64,000 nucleotides of DNA from Acridotheres tristis (lineage: Eukaryota > Chordata > Aves > Passeriformes > Sturnidae). Position 1 is the stretch's first letter. Every line of letters begins with the position of its first letter. The notes under the pieces are model-generated. The model saw only the letters and a program-made list of their open reading frames with translations, ran no database searches and was not told the origin of the DNA. The stretch spans positions 90,508,422 to 90,572,421 of the forward strand of contig CM072886.1 of the NCBI GenBank assembly GCA_037013685.1, written 5' to 3'. The position numbers were made by a program, and so were the translations under genes. Below, one piece after another: positions 1 to 15,200 of this stretch.

Positions 1-3000
1 TGCAGACAGATCTGCTTCATGAACTTCACTACTTAAACATCAGCCTGATGTGCTGTCAAGTTGCAGAAAAATAATATTAATCTATCTTTCAGAGATTTTT
101 ATATTTTTTTACCAAGACAGTGAATCCTGACTTCTGGTTCTGGTCAAGTCTTCAAGGTTTGGGCCTATTCTTCTGGAGGCCATCAAAACCAGCGCCTGTC
201 TCAACTGTTCAGAACTTGGCACCAACATTTGCAGCCTAACAGTGTTGAGATGTCCTCTGAAGATTTACTCCTGGCAACATGCAGACAGGTGGAATGCATT
301 GCCCAAAGTCTACACGTGTGCAATGAACAGTGCTTTATAAGCTCTTCAGCCTACAGGGATAGAGCTATCAAAACCATGTCTTGGTGACTTCTCTATGAAG
401 GCTCAGGTTAACTTGCACGTGAGCAGGAGCCACACCATTCCACTTCGGTGCTGCTGAAAGACAGAGCATTGCTTAAAACAAGGAAAACACATGGCATTTC
501 CAACCAGCAACACATCATGCAAAATAAATTTTGACTCTACCCTAAAGTAATTTCATGCCTATTTCCTCATGCTTCTCCTCTCAGCTCTCCACTCCCACAG
601 CAGAGCACAAAAACAGAACTAAGGCCAGAGGAGACAAGAGGTTGAGCCAGCTGCTGCACTGCACTCAGCAGAGAATTCTTGTTCCCTGAACTGATACAGA
701 GGCCACAGAGAAATATCTCTCACTCCTGCGACTCTGTTTTCTCAAGTCATGAATGCTAGTTGTTGGAAGGAGGGATAAGGGTGGTGGGCGTGGTGGTAAA
801 AGATGATCTCACACAGCTATCAAGAAAAACAGGAGAGAGGGAGAGGAAGCACACCTGACAGACATGTTAAGAGATGTCTGAACAAGAACAGGGCTGGCCC
901 AAAACCACAACAGTCTCTTGGGAGTTGTGGAAGTAAAAGCAGTTCTACAGCTAAAGGCTTATCAATCACTTGTGTGCATATGCTCTACAGAACTCCTGAG
1001 GAATAAAAGATGGGAATTGAAGGATGACTATAGCAGACTCTCGACAGGAAGAGAAGAGCAGATATGGGAAGAGGGGAGAGCATAAGAAGCAACACAAATA
1101 TTATGTTTGGGAAAACAAGACATACAGAATATCCCTGTGCAATATGCCTGGAACAATTCTTATCTCACCTCCTTTGAATAACCAGTGTCACATTGCTGAC
1201 TTCCTTCATATTCCCACTTACATCAGACTCTCCCAAAACATCATTTCTTTTTCAGGAGTGGTGACTGCTATGCTGCAACCTATGAAGCAAACAGCTGCTG
1301 AAGGAAGGAAGCAGTGAGTTTTCAGTCGACTTAGTCATGCAACTCTGTCAAAAAAGAATAATAATTCACAGAACCATTCTGTGGAACAGGATGATAAGAA
1401 TTAGGTACTGGACTATCAGCATTAGTTTACTAAGCATGCTTGTCCACAACTTTAGCAATCCAGAAGAGGTGGTCAGCTTGCTTCCTATGGAAAAAAAAAA
1501 GCAAGCCAGATAACACCAGACTTAATCCCACAAAACATGACACCACCTTGCGAAAACATATTCCAGCCTAAACTTGTTTAAGTAATTAAGACAAAAGATC
1601 TTCCACCCTACCTTTGCTATAAGGTACTCCAGTACAATTGTACCCAACACTTAGCCTGAAAACATGCCCATTCAAGTTTGGATACTGGATTCAATCCACT
1701 TAAAAATTCTTCTGCATAACTTGAAAAACTGAGCATTTACTTCCTTAACAGCTGGATGATTTAGTGTTAATCAGCCATTTCACTCCTCTCTCACTGTCAC
1801 TGTAGCCAAAGGCTGAAAGGACTCACTATAAAAGCCACTCAATTTATAAAGCTTTATCATATGCTAAGTGTGGTCATGATTTAAGATTATCACCAAGCCT
1901 TTCTTGAGTCAGCACCACCAGACTGACCCATCTCCTGCAGTGAGTGTCTGTGCAGTGCAGCCACATTACTCCAGGAGTACACACTCCAACTCTTATTTCT
2001 GGCAAAATTGCCCTATCCTCACCAGAGCAGGTTTCAACATGGATTTTAAGTCCAACACAATGCAGCTACAGTTGTATGTCAGTATTCAGTGCTGCTGGAA
2101 TGCTATATTGATTTGGTGTTTGCCATAGTTCATTCCTGTCTGAATATCTAGTCTTCTGACAACTCTCCAGACTAGCACAGCACACTCAGTAGCAGCACAA
2201 GCCTCTCTCATAATACAGCTCCTCCTCAACCCAGAAAGAAGAGCCCTAGAAGGGCAGAGTAAGGTATTTGTAAGCTTTCAGGTTTGGAGGAATTTCACAG
2301 AGCACATGTGTCCAAACCCTCACTACCACACTCAATTTCATAGAGTGGTCTCCTGAAGCCAGTTAGATGCTTTTTTTCATTTTGTGTCATGGGAAAGCTC
2401 TTTGAAATCACACGTTCCATTGACTGAAGACCATTTGAGCTGCAGCACAGGTGTATTTCTATTAGTTCACAAGCATTTATTCTCATGCCAAAGGAAGCCT
2501 TCAGCTTCTTTGCCTTCTTTCCCTTTCCCAGTCACGCCCATGGGTGCTTCATATATTGACATCCATAGAACTCCTCCTTACATGACTCTCTGGCCAGAAG
2601 CAGTGACCTTTGGGTTGGTATAGCCAGGTCTTTGCCATCTAATGAGCTCCTAGTTTCTATCTTTCTTGCTCTGAACGATCTGAAGACATCTGCCTGAAAG
2701 GGCCTGGACTGCAAGCAGAAGCATTTCAGAGCTGCTGCTCCATTATTTCACCTATGACAAAGTCAGGAGTTTACAAGAACAGAATAGGAATAGGCATGTC
2801 AGTTTTGACAAGCTGAGGCTTGAAAATAGGAGCATGAGGGCATGTCAAGTAAAAAAATAGCACAATTCTCAGAGATTTATGAGAAACTTATTGAGAAAAC
2901 ATTCATTGTTTTTGCCTATATTTAAACTTCACCCTTCACTTTCACCAGAGTTAACACAAGATAATTGAGTCCTTTGTTTACTGTGTTTGCTTCTGTTGCC

Positions 3001-6000
3001 CTTTTTGGGGGGGGGGGGTGTAATCCAGACTTTGGCCTCTGTTTCTCTCCCCTTGGCATTCTGTATCAGACTAGACCCGATCATGAAAGACTCCAACAAA
3101 TTGTTTGAGCATTTTCAAGTATGTCAAATCAGCATTACCACTCACTCAATCTGCCCTCCCACACCCCGTGTAAGGCTACTCATTGTATAAGCACACCTGC
3201 TGAAAGAGCAGACATCACACAACTGACGTGTTTTCATAAGGTAGTGAGACACCTCCAGCCACCCATTTCCTGTGGATTACCAGCAAGGATGGTCTGCTGA
3301 GACTCCAGACATGAAAGATAAAACCAAACAAAAACAAAATAACCAAGTCACAGTTTCACATCAGCAAAACACAATGCTTCTTCTGCAGCAAGTAGTGTGG
3401 AAAAGACATTGCCTGGTATCTGCCACTCGCCTCCTCCAGATTCCAACAATTCAAGTCTTTCTAGTCAGCAGAAGTCTCTTCACAGGAGCAAGCGGATAAG
3501 AAGTCAGCTGTGCCACACAGCCATGGTGCTGTGAGACTGCTGTGACAGTCAGCTTGAATCTTGCCAGCACAGACATATTTGTGAAGAAGTTGAAGCAGCT
3601 TTAGCAACACAGTACACTGCCACCTACGCATCTTGTGAAGTCACAGCCTGGCCCCATGCACTAAGGAGACCTATGGAATGCTGGCAAGCAGAAACAGTTG
3701 CCAAAACCAGCAAACCAAAGTGGCATCAGTGTTGGAGGGAAACCAGTGGTTAACACCTGCTGCTCTAAGTCAGACCTGCAAGCAAGTCATGTTCCAGAGA
3801 ACAGTTTTACAAAGCCATATACAAGATTTAGCCAACTACTGCAGCAAGGATAGAAAACCATTCATCTTGGATATTTCAAGCACAAAACCATCTTCATCTC
3901 TTCTCCCAGTCACACAGCAAAGGCATTTTCAGTGAAGCCACAAATACGATAAAATCAAAAAATGAATTCTCCCTTCATACACAGCAAGACAGGGGAAAAG
4001 TGCATTTCTCATTCAGCAGAGGCAGCTGCTGAAGGGAGGCAGAGGATGGAAGGAGTAGTCTTGCCAAAATCAGAACAGCTCCAGCATCCCATCCCCTGCC
4101 TGCTGGCAAAGCAGATGCCCTTCTGCCAAGGCACAGGGGAAGGCCAGCCATCGCAGAAGTAATTGAAACAGAGATGTTCACTGGGGATAGATTTCCTCGA
4201 AGAGTCTCACTAGCAGATCAACTAGAGCCCGATCTCATCCCTCTTTACTATAAAAACATCAAAACATATTCTTTATTAAACTCCACTTGCAAGTGATTTC
4301 AGAGAGACTAAGAGGAGCACACATTTAATAAGAAAACATGACTGGAAGGGCTAGACCTGATTTTAAAAGTCAATAAACTGTGTGTTTTCATTTAAGAAAC
4401 AGAACTTAACTATGGTTTTAATAAAAATCCAACCTTTATTTGTTTTGGAGGAGGAGAAGGGAGATCAATGTGCTGCTCCTCTTGCCTTCTCAATTTTGAA
4501 TCCATCTCACTGCTCATGGCAACAACAAACAAAATTCAGTTCATCCCTATGAGAGGTCTGCTCCTAAATCAAGTGGAAAACCCAGGCATGTCCTGGAGTG
4601 CTAAAGGAAAACCACTTGGAGATTCTTGCATTGCTTCAAAGATTAATCTAACATTTTAATTTTAGACCAGAAGCAGCACAGCAAGATAGGGATTTTGTTT
4701 TTAAAGGGCAATTAGAGCCTTCCTCCTCCATTTGTTCTTTCTTTAGAAGAAATATCTCTATTGTCTTGACATTTTGGAAAGGAAAAGCCCCACTGTGATT
4801 GTTTCACAGCAGTTATGAAATGCAGCAGCCACACAATATGCAGCCCTAGGTTTGTGTTTTTGGTTCTCATTTAGGTGCCCAGTCGGGGTGGTGCAGGCAT
4901 GAAATCATTTGCCTGACAGCTCAGCTGCTGGTCACTTATCTAAGGAGAAAATCACTGATGACTGCAAACCAAGATAAACACTCAATGTAGACAATGGAAG
5001 AACTCTGAAAAACAATATACTCCTTCAAAGAGCGCCCACACATTAATGACCCATTGCTTTTCCACCTTAGCCACTACCTCTACCAGACTCATATCTTAGT
5101 GATCAGCCTGTTCAAACTCAGATATAAAAATATTTGGTTTACAGAGCACACACAGACTTAAGAACAAGCTACACTGGAAGGCACCCTGCTAAATTCATAG
5201 CCTATAAACATCAGGACAAACAACCATCTACTGAAATGGCATCTAAGAGCCATCTTTAAAGTCCTTTAATCTCAAGAAGACTGGCCAGTACCAAATGAAT
5301 TGTAGTCATGTTGCCTGCTAGCTAGGTCAAGAGTTCTGCAACACTGTGCTATATGATTTTATCAGACATGAGAAAAGCAGAACTCCTCACATGTTCCAGC
5401 AGCTGCCTCACAACACTTGCAGTGAGTGAATTTTCTCACTGTAAGCAGTTCCCTGAGGACATCTCAGATTCTTCAAAATTTTGCCGTTTATGAGGTGCTT
5501 GCTTTTTACCCTGCAAGACTGCAACTTTGTTCCAGACTCTGAAGGAGGAAATTTTGGGAAGCTTCAGTCAAGACACAGCAGGACAGAAGCCCACTGCATA
5601 AGGGCCAGGTCCTTATTTATCCCATACAGCAGTCATAAAAAACAAAACCAAGAATTCCCAGGATTTTTGCCTTAGTTTAGGGCTGGAGGAGGTGGAGGGA
5701 AGTGTCTGGTATTTGATTCCAGATTTCCCACAGTGATTAACGCGTTTTTAAAAAGTTCCCTGGTAAGACACAAGAGCTGTAGTGATCCAATCGATTTCAC
5801 GCCATGACACTGACAGTGAGACGCCTTCCTGCCAACAGCTGGCTCTTACTAATCCTCCCATTCAACCTGCTGGAACACGACTTTGCACCCAAGGCTGCAT
5901 GCAAAAGCTTCTGGCTCAGGAGCAGAAAAGAGATGCTGTTAAGCAGGAGGAGTTCCACACCTTTCCTTTTTCTATCTCTGCCAGTGAACACAAACAATGT

Positions 6001-7382
6001 TTGATGCCAGATCCCACAGGCCCTGAGATGGAGGCAGCAGCCAGGAAATGCTTCTTTAGAAATGGGGGCAAAAGCATGTGCTATAAATTAGGTACAGCCT
6101 GGTGCAGATGGCCACAAGGTTGTAATGTAATGCAAACTTAATTATAGATCAAGTTAATCCCGAGTCCAGAGGTTCACAGTACATCATTGAAGTCTCTTCT
6201 ACTTACTAAATAGAAGAGACCAAGCAGTCAAGAGTCTGCTGTGAACAGACTTTCCTGTTCAGTCCTTTCATCTTACAACTGCCAACATATATAGGAAGAT
6301 AAAGGAGGTGAACAGCAGCTTCCAACATATGTGAATTCCAGCAGAGACCATTTTAAGAAGGTAACAGAAACAGGGCTGGACAGTAAAAAGCCTAAACCTA
6401 AGCAGGTTCAAGGCACTCCAGCCCTTTCCTGCTACAACATGCCATGTTCTAATGGAATCAAGTTTTTATGCCTTGATCCAGAGAGGATTTCCTTTTCTAG
6501 GACAGAGTAGCATACCATTTCCTTCCCTCATATACAAGCAGCAAAACTAGGTCTTCTGAACTTAACTCGATCCAGCAATGCTGGCATTGAATGCTGATCA
6601 AACAACAAGGGAGAAATTATTTAAAAAAAATAATTAACATAATAGTTCACTCAGAGACTGCCTTTGCACTAAGACTCAGGAAATGGATGGCAGTAGTTTT
6701 ATTATAACTAGAGGGGGAACATTTTTCTTTAATAATCTCTACAACTGAAGTTACTCAGGTGTGTCTCCAGCAGACCTAGTCTGAGACATACTGCATAGTC
6801 AAAAGATGAAGTCATCGTCAGGGCAAAAACCAGTCTAGCCAGCAAAGACAGAGGCTTTTCTCACAGTCAGCTACTCACAGCAAACATCTGGTACACCTGA
6901 ACAGGGCAGAGTATGGCCAAAAGTCACAGCAAGCTCCCCAAGAAGAGGAAAGACAGAGCACAAGCTACAAATTCAGTAATAGAAAGCAAGTGAAAGATCA
7001 AGTTGCTAAGCTGTGGAACTGCTCTATGTTACTAATGAGAGCTTAAGAACACTGCCATACATCTGCCTTGGAGCTTTAAAACAAGACAACTGGAGAGTCT
7101 TTAATGCATCTCTCTCTCCTGTATTAGGAGCGTGTCCCAACCACCCAGTTGCAGGGCAGTTAATGGTGGTTAATGGTTAGAATTGCTTCCTGAGCTGGCC
7201 AAATTTAAACATACAGCATAATGAGCTTATGCAAGGTGTCTGCCATTTAGGACACAGCATCCTTCATTCAGATTAGGGTTTATTTACTTACTATTTATGT
7301 CAGTCAATAATGTTCCCTCCTTTTCCATCTTAGGCAATTTCAAATGCTGGGGGGGAGAATGAGAAGAAGGAAGAGGAAGCAA
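1..7382. other. Intron 2 segment, no gene recognised
   Basis: AT-rich sequence without recognisable exons or transposon similarity. Open frames are short (the largest is about 119 codons at 5782-6141) and resemble no family I know. A run of 12 G at 3007-3018 is the only obvious simple repeat. Confidence 0.7.
3007..3018 (+). repeat. G12 homopolymer
   Basis: Twelve consecutive G after a T5 run. Likely length-polymorphic and prone to sequencing error. Confidence 0.9.
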
Positions 7383-7570
7383 AATCATAAAATCATAGAA
7401 TGGCCTGGGTTGGAAGGGACCTTTAAAGATCATCCAGTTCCAATCCCCATGCCATGGGCAGGGGCAGTTTGCACTAGACCAGAGTGCTTAGAGCTCCATC
7501 CAACTTGGCCTGAAATACTTCCAGGGATGGGACATTCCCAGCTTCTCTGGGCAATCTGTTCCAGTGTTTC
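7383..7570 (-). mobile_element. CR1 LINE 3' fragment
   Basis: The plus strand starts with the inverted CR1 terminal repeats (ATCATAAA, ATCATAGA), followed by GGTTGGAAGGGACC, AAAGATCATCCAG and CATGGGCAGGG, then CTCCATCCAACTTGGCC and CTTCCAGGGATGGG. This is the reverse complement of a CR1 tail, so the element lies on the minus strand. Similarity fades after CTGTTCCAGTG near 7570, giving a severely 5'-truncated copy of about 190 bp, the usual fate of CR1 insertions. It is in the same orientation as PARD6G. Confidence 0.92.
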
Positions 7571-8000
7571 CTATGAGGAAAGATGGTACTTCACTTCTAG
7601 CGGGACCAATCTTTCTTATGTTACCTTTTGTAACCCCGTTCTGGGGAAAAGTATGGCTTTGCTTCCCCCACTTTATGTTTGATTTTTGTCTTATTCTCTC
7701 TCCTAACAATCATTTCAATCTGGGCAAAATATGCTAAAACTGCAACAACATCACATGCTTATGGTGAAAGTCACACAGGCATCTCTAAATATCTCTGCAG
7801 GAGTACACAGCAGCCAAGGAAAACTCCTACCACATGCCACCTGTTTGGTATGCAGGGACTGAGAAAGCTCCTCAAGAGACCATTTAGTGCAGTTCTCTAC
7901 AGCAAGACAAAAATAAATTCCTTCCCAAGAAGGGAAAACAGCAAGATGATGAAAAAAGGGCTTCTGACAACTTTCAATGGCAGCATGAAAGGCAGCTATA

Positions 8001-8044
8001 GAAACAAACAAACAAACCAACACAGCAACAAAAAACAAACATAA
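8001..8044 (+). repeat. Imperfect CAAA-rich simple repeat
   Basis: Three perfect tandem CAAA units (AAACAAACAAAC) followed by degenerate A/C sequence. Confidence 0.7.
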
Positions 8045-11000
8045 AAGACCCCAACCACCCCCAAATGTGAATCCACTGAAAGGGAGCACAAAAGTGTGCC
8101 ACGCATTTCCACTGGAACAAGGGGACCTGCAGCCACAGCAAGTCAACATTCATCATCTCCAGCCTCCCCTCTGGGCAGTCTGTCCTTACCACCACACTAG
8201 AGCTGGCTCTGCAGTTCCAAATAGCTTGGCCCACTTGAAGCAACCTACAGAACAATGGTATAGAAGGTCTCAACAGCCTGATTATTAAAGGTCCACAAGG
8301 TTTTTATTTCAGACCAGGTCTCCTGCCACTGATCAAACACCCAGCACATCAGGCGAGCCAGGTGGGCTTTGAGAAGGCAGCCTCTAGTTTTGCTTAGGTA
8401 GAAGGAATCCAGCTTGCATCTCCTGATGCTGCTCAGCAATGCCAGCCACACATAGGGCAACATGGGGGGAAGTCAAGAGGTTCACTTCAGAAGTGCCTTC
8501 TTCATCCAAATCAAAACATAAAAAGCAGACATACCAAACGTCCAATGCCTTTACCCCATACCAGTATCAGACACTTGTTCTCCCCTCTTAGTTCATCTGC
8601 TCACTTTGGGAAACAAGAGAAGGAAAAAAGTTTCCTAAGCCTCTTTGCCTTCTTGCTGCATACCTCTGGACCCTTCTTTCATTAAGATGCAGAGTTAATA
8701 GTAAAAAAGGGCACAGCACATTAAATAGAGGCTCCCCTTGTGCCAAATTGCCTCTCAGCTGCCAGTGTGCTGATTCTATTGATGAATGCAATCTTAGCAG
8801 CATGTTTTTATGTCACGTTCCCTAGTCTGCCATTGACAACGCTGGATGAAACCATTGGCTAAAAGAGCAGCTTTCACAACTGTTTTTGAAGAGCTCCCCC
8901 ACCACTTGCAGCATTGCTTACAAAATGGCTCAAGGCTGGGAGGGGTGAGGGAAGAAGACACTGCACTGACAAGTCCATTGCATGGGCCAGGTGCTGGGCT
9001 GCTGCTGGAGCAGGGAAGGAGGGGAAACAGCAGCCAGGACAAGGACCCTGGTTCAGCTAAAAGCAATGGTGGAGTGGGAGGGGTATCAGCAGCTACTCTG
9101 TGAACTTGAAATCTCCTTGGCTGAGGAACCTTCCCCAGAAAATGGGCACTACCACCAGCTGCACCAGGCTTATGGACAGCGCCATGCAGGGCCATGGGCC
9201 AAGAAAAGATGGATGCCTTGCTAGGCTGCAGAGTCTGAAAGCATAACTCGGTCCTATGTAATAATCTCGCTTTTAAAAAGAGACTGTCATTTGTGGGAAG
9301 CTTTTGCAGAGAACATAAATTACACACAAACAGACACACACCCCCCTTAAATGCCTTGAAAAGCTTCAAGCAATACTCAAAACACTCCCAAGATTTCCAG
9401 TTGCTGTCTCAGCTTAACTGCTTAATACAGGACCATATACTTTTCCCTCCTCCCACATGCATGTGTTCCCTAGGTTTCCAGAGATCCTACTGCTGCCCAC
9501 ATGAAGACAGACAGGGGTTACACTTCTGGCAGCTGAGGGAACAAAGCTGCATGATCCACACAGCAGATCTGCAGCAACTTCTCACAGCACAAAAGAGTGC
9601 TTGAGATAGGGAAGACGAAAGCACAAGGGGAACAGTGTGCTTTTCGCCAGCTAGGAGATACCAAGTGGGAGTGGTTTTGTTTATTTCAAGGGAAAAAAAA
9701 CAATAAATTCTTATTAGCATGCATACTATAATTCAAAGTCTTATGAGCTTCTGTGCAATAGCGATCTGAAAGATACAGCCAGGCACAGAACTGCTGCATG
9801 GTAGAAAACTGAGTACTAGTGGAAAAACTGCATCAAGTAAGTTTTCCTCCTCTTCCGGAGGAGTTTTACATCAACACACTGGCATTTCATTTCCTCCCTC
9901 CATCGCTGCAGTCACTGATGCTCTCGAGGCTGACAGCACTTGTCTGTATCACTCTCCCCAGCTGGTTACAACCAGGGTAACTCTGTGCAAGCAAAGGGGG
10001 ATTCAAATCAAGCTAGGAAACAGTGTGAGTAGCAAAGCCAGACCCCTGTGCTTTCAGGAGGGTCTGCTTCTCTGCCCTAAAAACAGCAGCCCCACCTCCT
10101 TCAGTCCCACTCCCCACTGAAGCCACCTTTCCTTCTAGTCCCCATTGCTGTGAGTCACCAAAGGACTGAGGTTAGCCTCTGGAAACCACCAATTTTCTTC
10201 CTTCCTGTAATGCGTGGTGATAGAGACCATATAAACTTTTCAGGAAAGATCTGCCCCCTGAGGGCATGCATTTATTTGCTGTCACCCAGTGACCCTTTTG
10301 GATGCACAGGTGCTTATTTTAATGTTGGTAAAGAACTGTTCATGCCACGTATGCTACAAAAAAATTGAGGTTCAGTAGAGAAAATATCTGTTTATAGTAT
10401 AGTGAATAACTGGTATGAGCCACGCACTGTAAATTCCCCTCCTCCACTTCCTCACCCTGAAAGAGGGCACAACGCAGAGAAAATAAAACAAATATGCATA
10501 GTTCTGCTAATTCACCCACAAAGGACCAAGGCCAAAGGCATTGCTCTCCTGTCCACAGAGGATGGCTGCTCTCCCAGCCCACTCCAGACACCAGGCACAG
10601 GACTATGAGCTTGGCACCACACTAACCCAGCTATGTGGCTTCTGGAGCAAAACCAGGTCATGTTCAGCCAGGAAAGCAGATCAGCCAAAAATGCAGCTGC
10701 CTGTACCACTATGCCCTCAGATACTTGTACTGCTTGTGTTTTCAGGTCAAATTCTTTTTTCCTTGGTAACTATCAAAAATAGACAACTTTCAGAAGTGTC
10801 TCAGAAGTTGACCACAGGCACTAGAATGCAAGGGTTTTGCAAATAAAAACACCCTGCACTGTCAGAACCAAATAAAGCAGCTGAAGTTTACCTAGCTAAG
10901 AGCATGTTAACTATAACATACTTTCTTGGAAGTCACTGTTTCATTCTTTGAAAACTGCGAGCAACAGCATGAGCTGCAGTGCTGCCTCCCCAGCCTGCAC

Positions 11001-12152
11001 GGAGGATACACTCTGCTACTTTAATTTTCTACTCCTTGAATTTTTCCTTGGAAGTCTCCACCCCCTAGACCACATTCCCATCTATCCACCCCCAAGCACT
11101 TGGACTAAATTATGCCAAAAAATCAAAGCCAGCTGATTATTTATTAAACAAACAGGACACATTTTTTCTTTGGTAGAATGGAGCACTCCCAGTTAGCTGA
11201 AGACTTTAAACTTCACATTGGGGGGGTGCAGACAGAAAGGAAGGAAGCAGTGTTTCACTTTAAGAGAGCACACTGAGAACTCATTATTTGACTTAAAAGC
11301 CATGTGCCTACAAATTGAAACTGTACACATACGTAAGACTTAACAAGCAGTAAGCAAGCATCAATAGCAACAATCATATTTCAGTGATATTAGCCAGCTT
11401 TGATCACGTTTCTTTAGGATAACCCTCCCCTTCAAATAATTTTCAATTCTCTCAACTCCTGTCAACCCCATCTCCCACATCTGCCAATTTAAAGAAGCAG
11501 AAATTGAAATTAATGGGGGTGCAGGGAGTAAGCTAGAGTGCTTTGTTTGTGTGTCAAAAACTTTAAGAGGATGCAGAGAGGTTCCTGACAAACAGGGGCC
11601 AGCAACATGTGCAAATAAAAAAAACAGCCAGTTATGTACATGGAAAGGCATTCCTAAATTTTTCCAGACAAATTCTGAATACTTTGTTTCCTGCGAGAAA
11701 ATAAGCATTTGACTAGAGATCTCCTAATCAGGAAACAGACACGTCAGGTATTTCTAGAATGCTAATGAATGTACAGAACAGTGCAGGGATTATCTGCTGC
11801 CTGCCTCAGCTGACACCAGGGACTCCCAGTATCTGAACTCCCTCCTGTTTTTATTCAAGCCACAGTTTGCAGAAAGATCTTTTGCATGAAAAGAAAAACA
11901 ATATGTGAAGTCAGTTCCCAAACAGATACAGAGAGCTGTATGTGGAGCTACAGGAAGACAGAGCTTAGAAGCCACTTGCATCAGGGATTGTTTTCTTCTT
12001 CTGGTTAGGGGAAAAAGAGAAAACATATCCAAGACAAGAATGTGCAATAAAATCAGATTAAGGAATGTTAGTCACTCCTGGCTTCCCCTCAAAACAGAAG
12101 TCAAAAAGTTTCCTCCATTTATTCACAAGATGTCTAAACAGTGAGTCTTGCT

Positions 12153-12210
12153 GAAAGAACAGGAAAAGAAAGAAAAACAAAAAGAAAAAAGTGAAAGGAA
12201 AGAAAGAAGG
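12153..12210 (+). repeat. Polypurine GAAA-like simple repeat
   Basis: Nearly all A and G over about 58 bp, with repeated GAAA and AAAG units interrupted by single C or T bases. Confidence 0.7.
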
Positions 12211-15200
12211 TTGCTCTTCTCAAACTACTAATAAGCTCCTGAAGTATTCTTCCTTCATCCATGTACTAAAAGCCAAAGCAATCCCTGCAGCATCAGCAGG
12301 CATCGTGGTCAGTGCTGGGTCCCAGCCAGCCAAGATTGCAAATACAGTATTAAATGCATTCATACTTTCCCACTGAGACAAAGCCTGAACAGTCTAACAA
12401 CTGCTCCATCCTCTGTGCTCCCTCCTCCCAGATAAGCTCCTGATAGTGCTCCTAAATACAGATGTCCCTGACTGTTTCCATCTATGTTTACACAAGGAAG
12501 AGGCTGAGGGTCACAGGGTGGAACAGCTGAAAAGAGAAGGCACATTGCTGCAAACGTGTCCACTCTTCTTCAGATTTGGCTCTGGTACTCAATGGCTTGG
12601 CTGTTGCTGCACAGCATCCATTTACACAAACAGCAGTGTGGTTCTTGGAGAAAGGAGGATTGTAATTGAAACCACCAAAAATAACCATTGGCATACAACA
12701 CTCGTTATTTAGCACAGACCCCCTTCAGCAGTTTTCATGGTCATGATTCAGCAGACACAGTGGCAGCACTCCAAAATAAGGTCTCTTTCCCTTTTTCTGC
12801 AAAAGAACCACAGAGCTGCACAAGCAGCCTAGGAGAGGACCTCAAGCCCCAAGCTTAACCAATTTACCACCACACTGCATTCCAGCCACAAGAGAAAACA
12901 CAGACTAAATGCAGTTGCAGGCAGAGAATTGTGCTAAACCTTCACAAAGCCTCTCTCATGGAGCCCTGTTTCCCACAAGCAAAATGGACCTGGGCTATTC
13001 CCAGCAGTTGATGAGTCAAATAACTTCATTATGAAACACTTGCTTAAGACCAGCGTTGTTATTTAAGGAGTCAGTATCTCACCTGCCTCTCAGAGATAAT
13101 ACAGGTACACGAGACAACACACCCACAGCACAGCTCCTCTCTCTACCTGCAGAAGTGATGCATTCTGAAGCAGCTTTAAACTGCTTAAATGTGTCACGCT
13201 AGCACAGAGTTGTTTACCCAACTTCTTCAGAGATAATAAAACTGGACATGTAACACCTCCCAGCAGCTGCAGGAAGCAGCCAACGTACCAAATAAAAAAC
13301 CAACCACTGTTAGGTTTGCTTGGTTGGTTTTTTAAAAAAATAATGAAAATTCCTCATTTCAAAGAGGGCCTGACAAAAAAAGTTACTGCGTGGATGTATG
13401 AAGTGATGTTTTTCTCCAATTTTTGCCACACAAAGAACACAGGGAGTAACAAAGGCCCAAGACTTCTTGTAAATTTATTTCAATACAAAAAAGATTGTAC
13501 CACACAGTTTCAAAACAGTTGAAATAAAACTCCCTTGCTTCCTGTAAATCTGTACTTAAACTACAGGCATAACATTACATACCATATTTAACATTTCCAG
13601 AGGAATGCACACAGAGGTGACCATAAGGAAGATGACTGTGGTTGCAGACTTCCCTTTAAACTCCATCTTTTGCTTTGGAAACAGACAAACAGGCCACGTC
13701 TGAAGTGAAGCTGTTTAACAGCTCCCAATTTACATATCTGCTGGGCAAGAGAGTTCCCAGAGCCATAAGAGCTTTTGTCTTGCATTGGTCACATCGACCC
13801 TCTGAGCTGTCAGACACAACCATCTTCATGTATGAGGAGTCAGAATCTTCTAACCCAATTTGGAGGAACAATTCTTCTCCTTGGAGTCTTTATAGGGCTT
13901 TAATTGAAATCTGGCCCATCAGCTTTGAACCTCACCATCCTCCAAAGGTCCTGGGCTGCAGCTTATTCAGATTGTTACTGGTCATTGCCTCCTTGGGAGG
14001 GCTAGGAATCAGAGTACAAATAAAGAGCAGCAGAGGGTAGCAGTAGTATCATGCTGATGTTTGGAGAGACAGAGAAAATGACAGACAGGAAACAACTTCT
14101 TTAAAAATTGTGGAATTGTGCATTTTTAATCAAAGTAAACCACTCAAATGTATACGTGTGTTCTGAGTAGATTACTCATCATCACTTTAAAACTATTAGC
14201 TGGCAATTATTTCCCAGCTGATGTGGATTCCAAGTTGAAGGTACACTACACAACAGACCTAAACTCCTTCATTTTTATCCCCACCATTAGAAACAACTAA
14301 GTGGCATGGGATGTAAGTGTCTTAAAAACACCTGATGATTACTGTCCTCAATAAAATCTTATCAAGCCAGTGCAAAAGCTGTTCACCCAGCTCCTGCTGG
14401 GATGATAAAGAGGTATACAACTTGCACATCACAAGAAGAAAAAAAGCAGCATACCTACCTCCGGCTGTTGGGAAAGCAGGATTCTGCAAGTTGCAAAAGC
14501 TCGTATGCTTTATCATGGAAATGATTACATTATCCAGGAGTGGCTGGTGGCAGTGACTGTGCCACCACCCTGGCAGACACACCACTTGTGTGAAGTGGCA
14601 GCTTGGCAATCATCAGTCGCCCACCCTCTGTTTCCAAAAGAAGCACCACTCTGACGAGTAAAAAGCAAAGCTCTCCACAGAAGCTCTACACTGCAAGCAA
14701 CTTCAGGGGCTGTTTCAGTGGCTCTATTCTTCCACACCTTACAAAAGAATTTTATTTTACTGACATTCAAGCTGCCAAAGATTGAGTTGAGATTTAGATA
14801 AAAGCAATAAGTGAACATAAATATTACAACCATCCTGTTTCTTCCAAATGCCAGTATTTTCAGTGGCACTGACACTGATAAAATGCTTGAACTGTACACT
14901 GTACTTTACTATCCAAATTCAACATTCAGCCTCCTTGCAATGTCCTCCCTGATAGAGTTTCTCCAAAGCCATTCTAGCCAGATTGTGGGATATCTGCTAC
15001 CTAAGCCTCTCAAATTGCTGTTCAGAACAGCTACTGTTTTTGCACTTGTATTTTCAATCCAGTTGGTTGAGAATCTAAGTGCTATAGAGTTAAGGTGATT
15101 ATTTGTTTTAAAATTATTCATATTTTAACTACATTAAGAAAAATTCTTTAGGCAAAAGATCTAGGAAGCAAGGTTTTGCAGAAAAAAATATGTGAATTTG

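Noticed and set aside
8794..9369. 191-codon minus-strand open frame, the longest outside the CpG island.
   Set aside because: About the longest frame expected by chance in 64 kb searched in six frames. Ser/Pro/Leu-rich, no domain, and inside PARD6G intron 2.
13588..14040. Overlapping open frames on both strands, considered as a possible exon.
   Set aside because: No recognisable family and no paired splice sites; consistent with chance.
14025..14045. CTCF-like sequence AGCAGAGGGTAGC.
   Set aside because: Only a partial match to the CTCF core; too weak without binding or conservation data.
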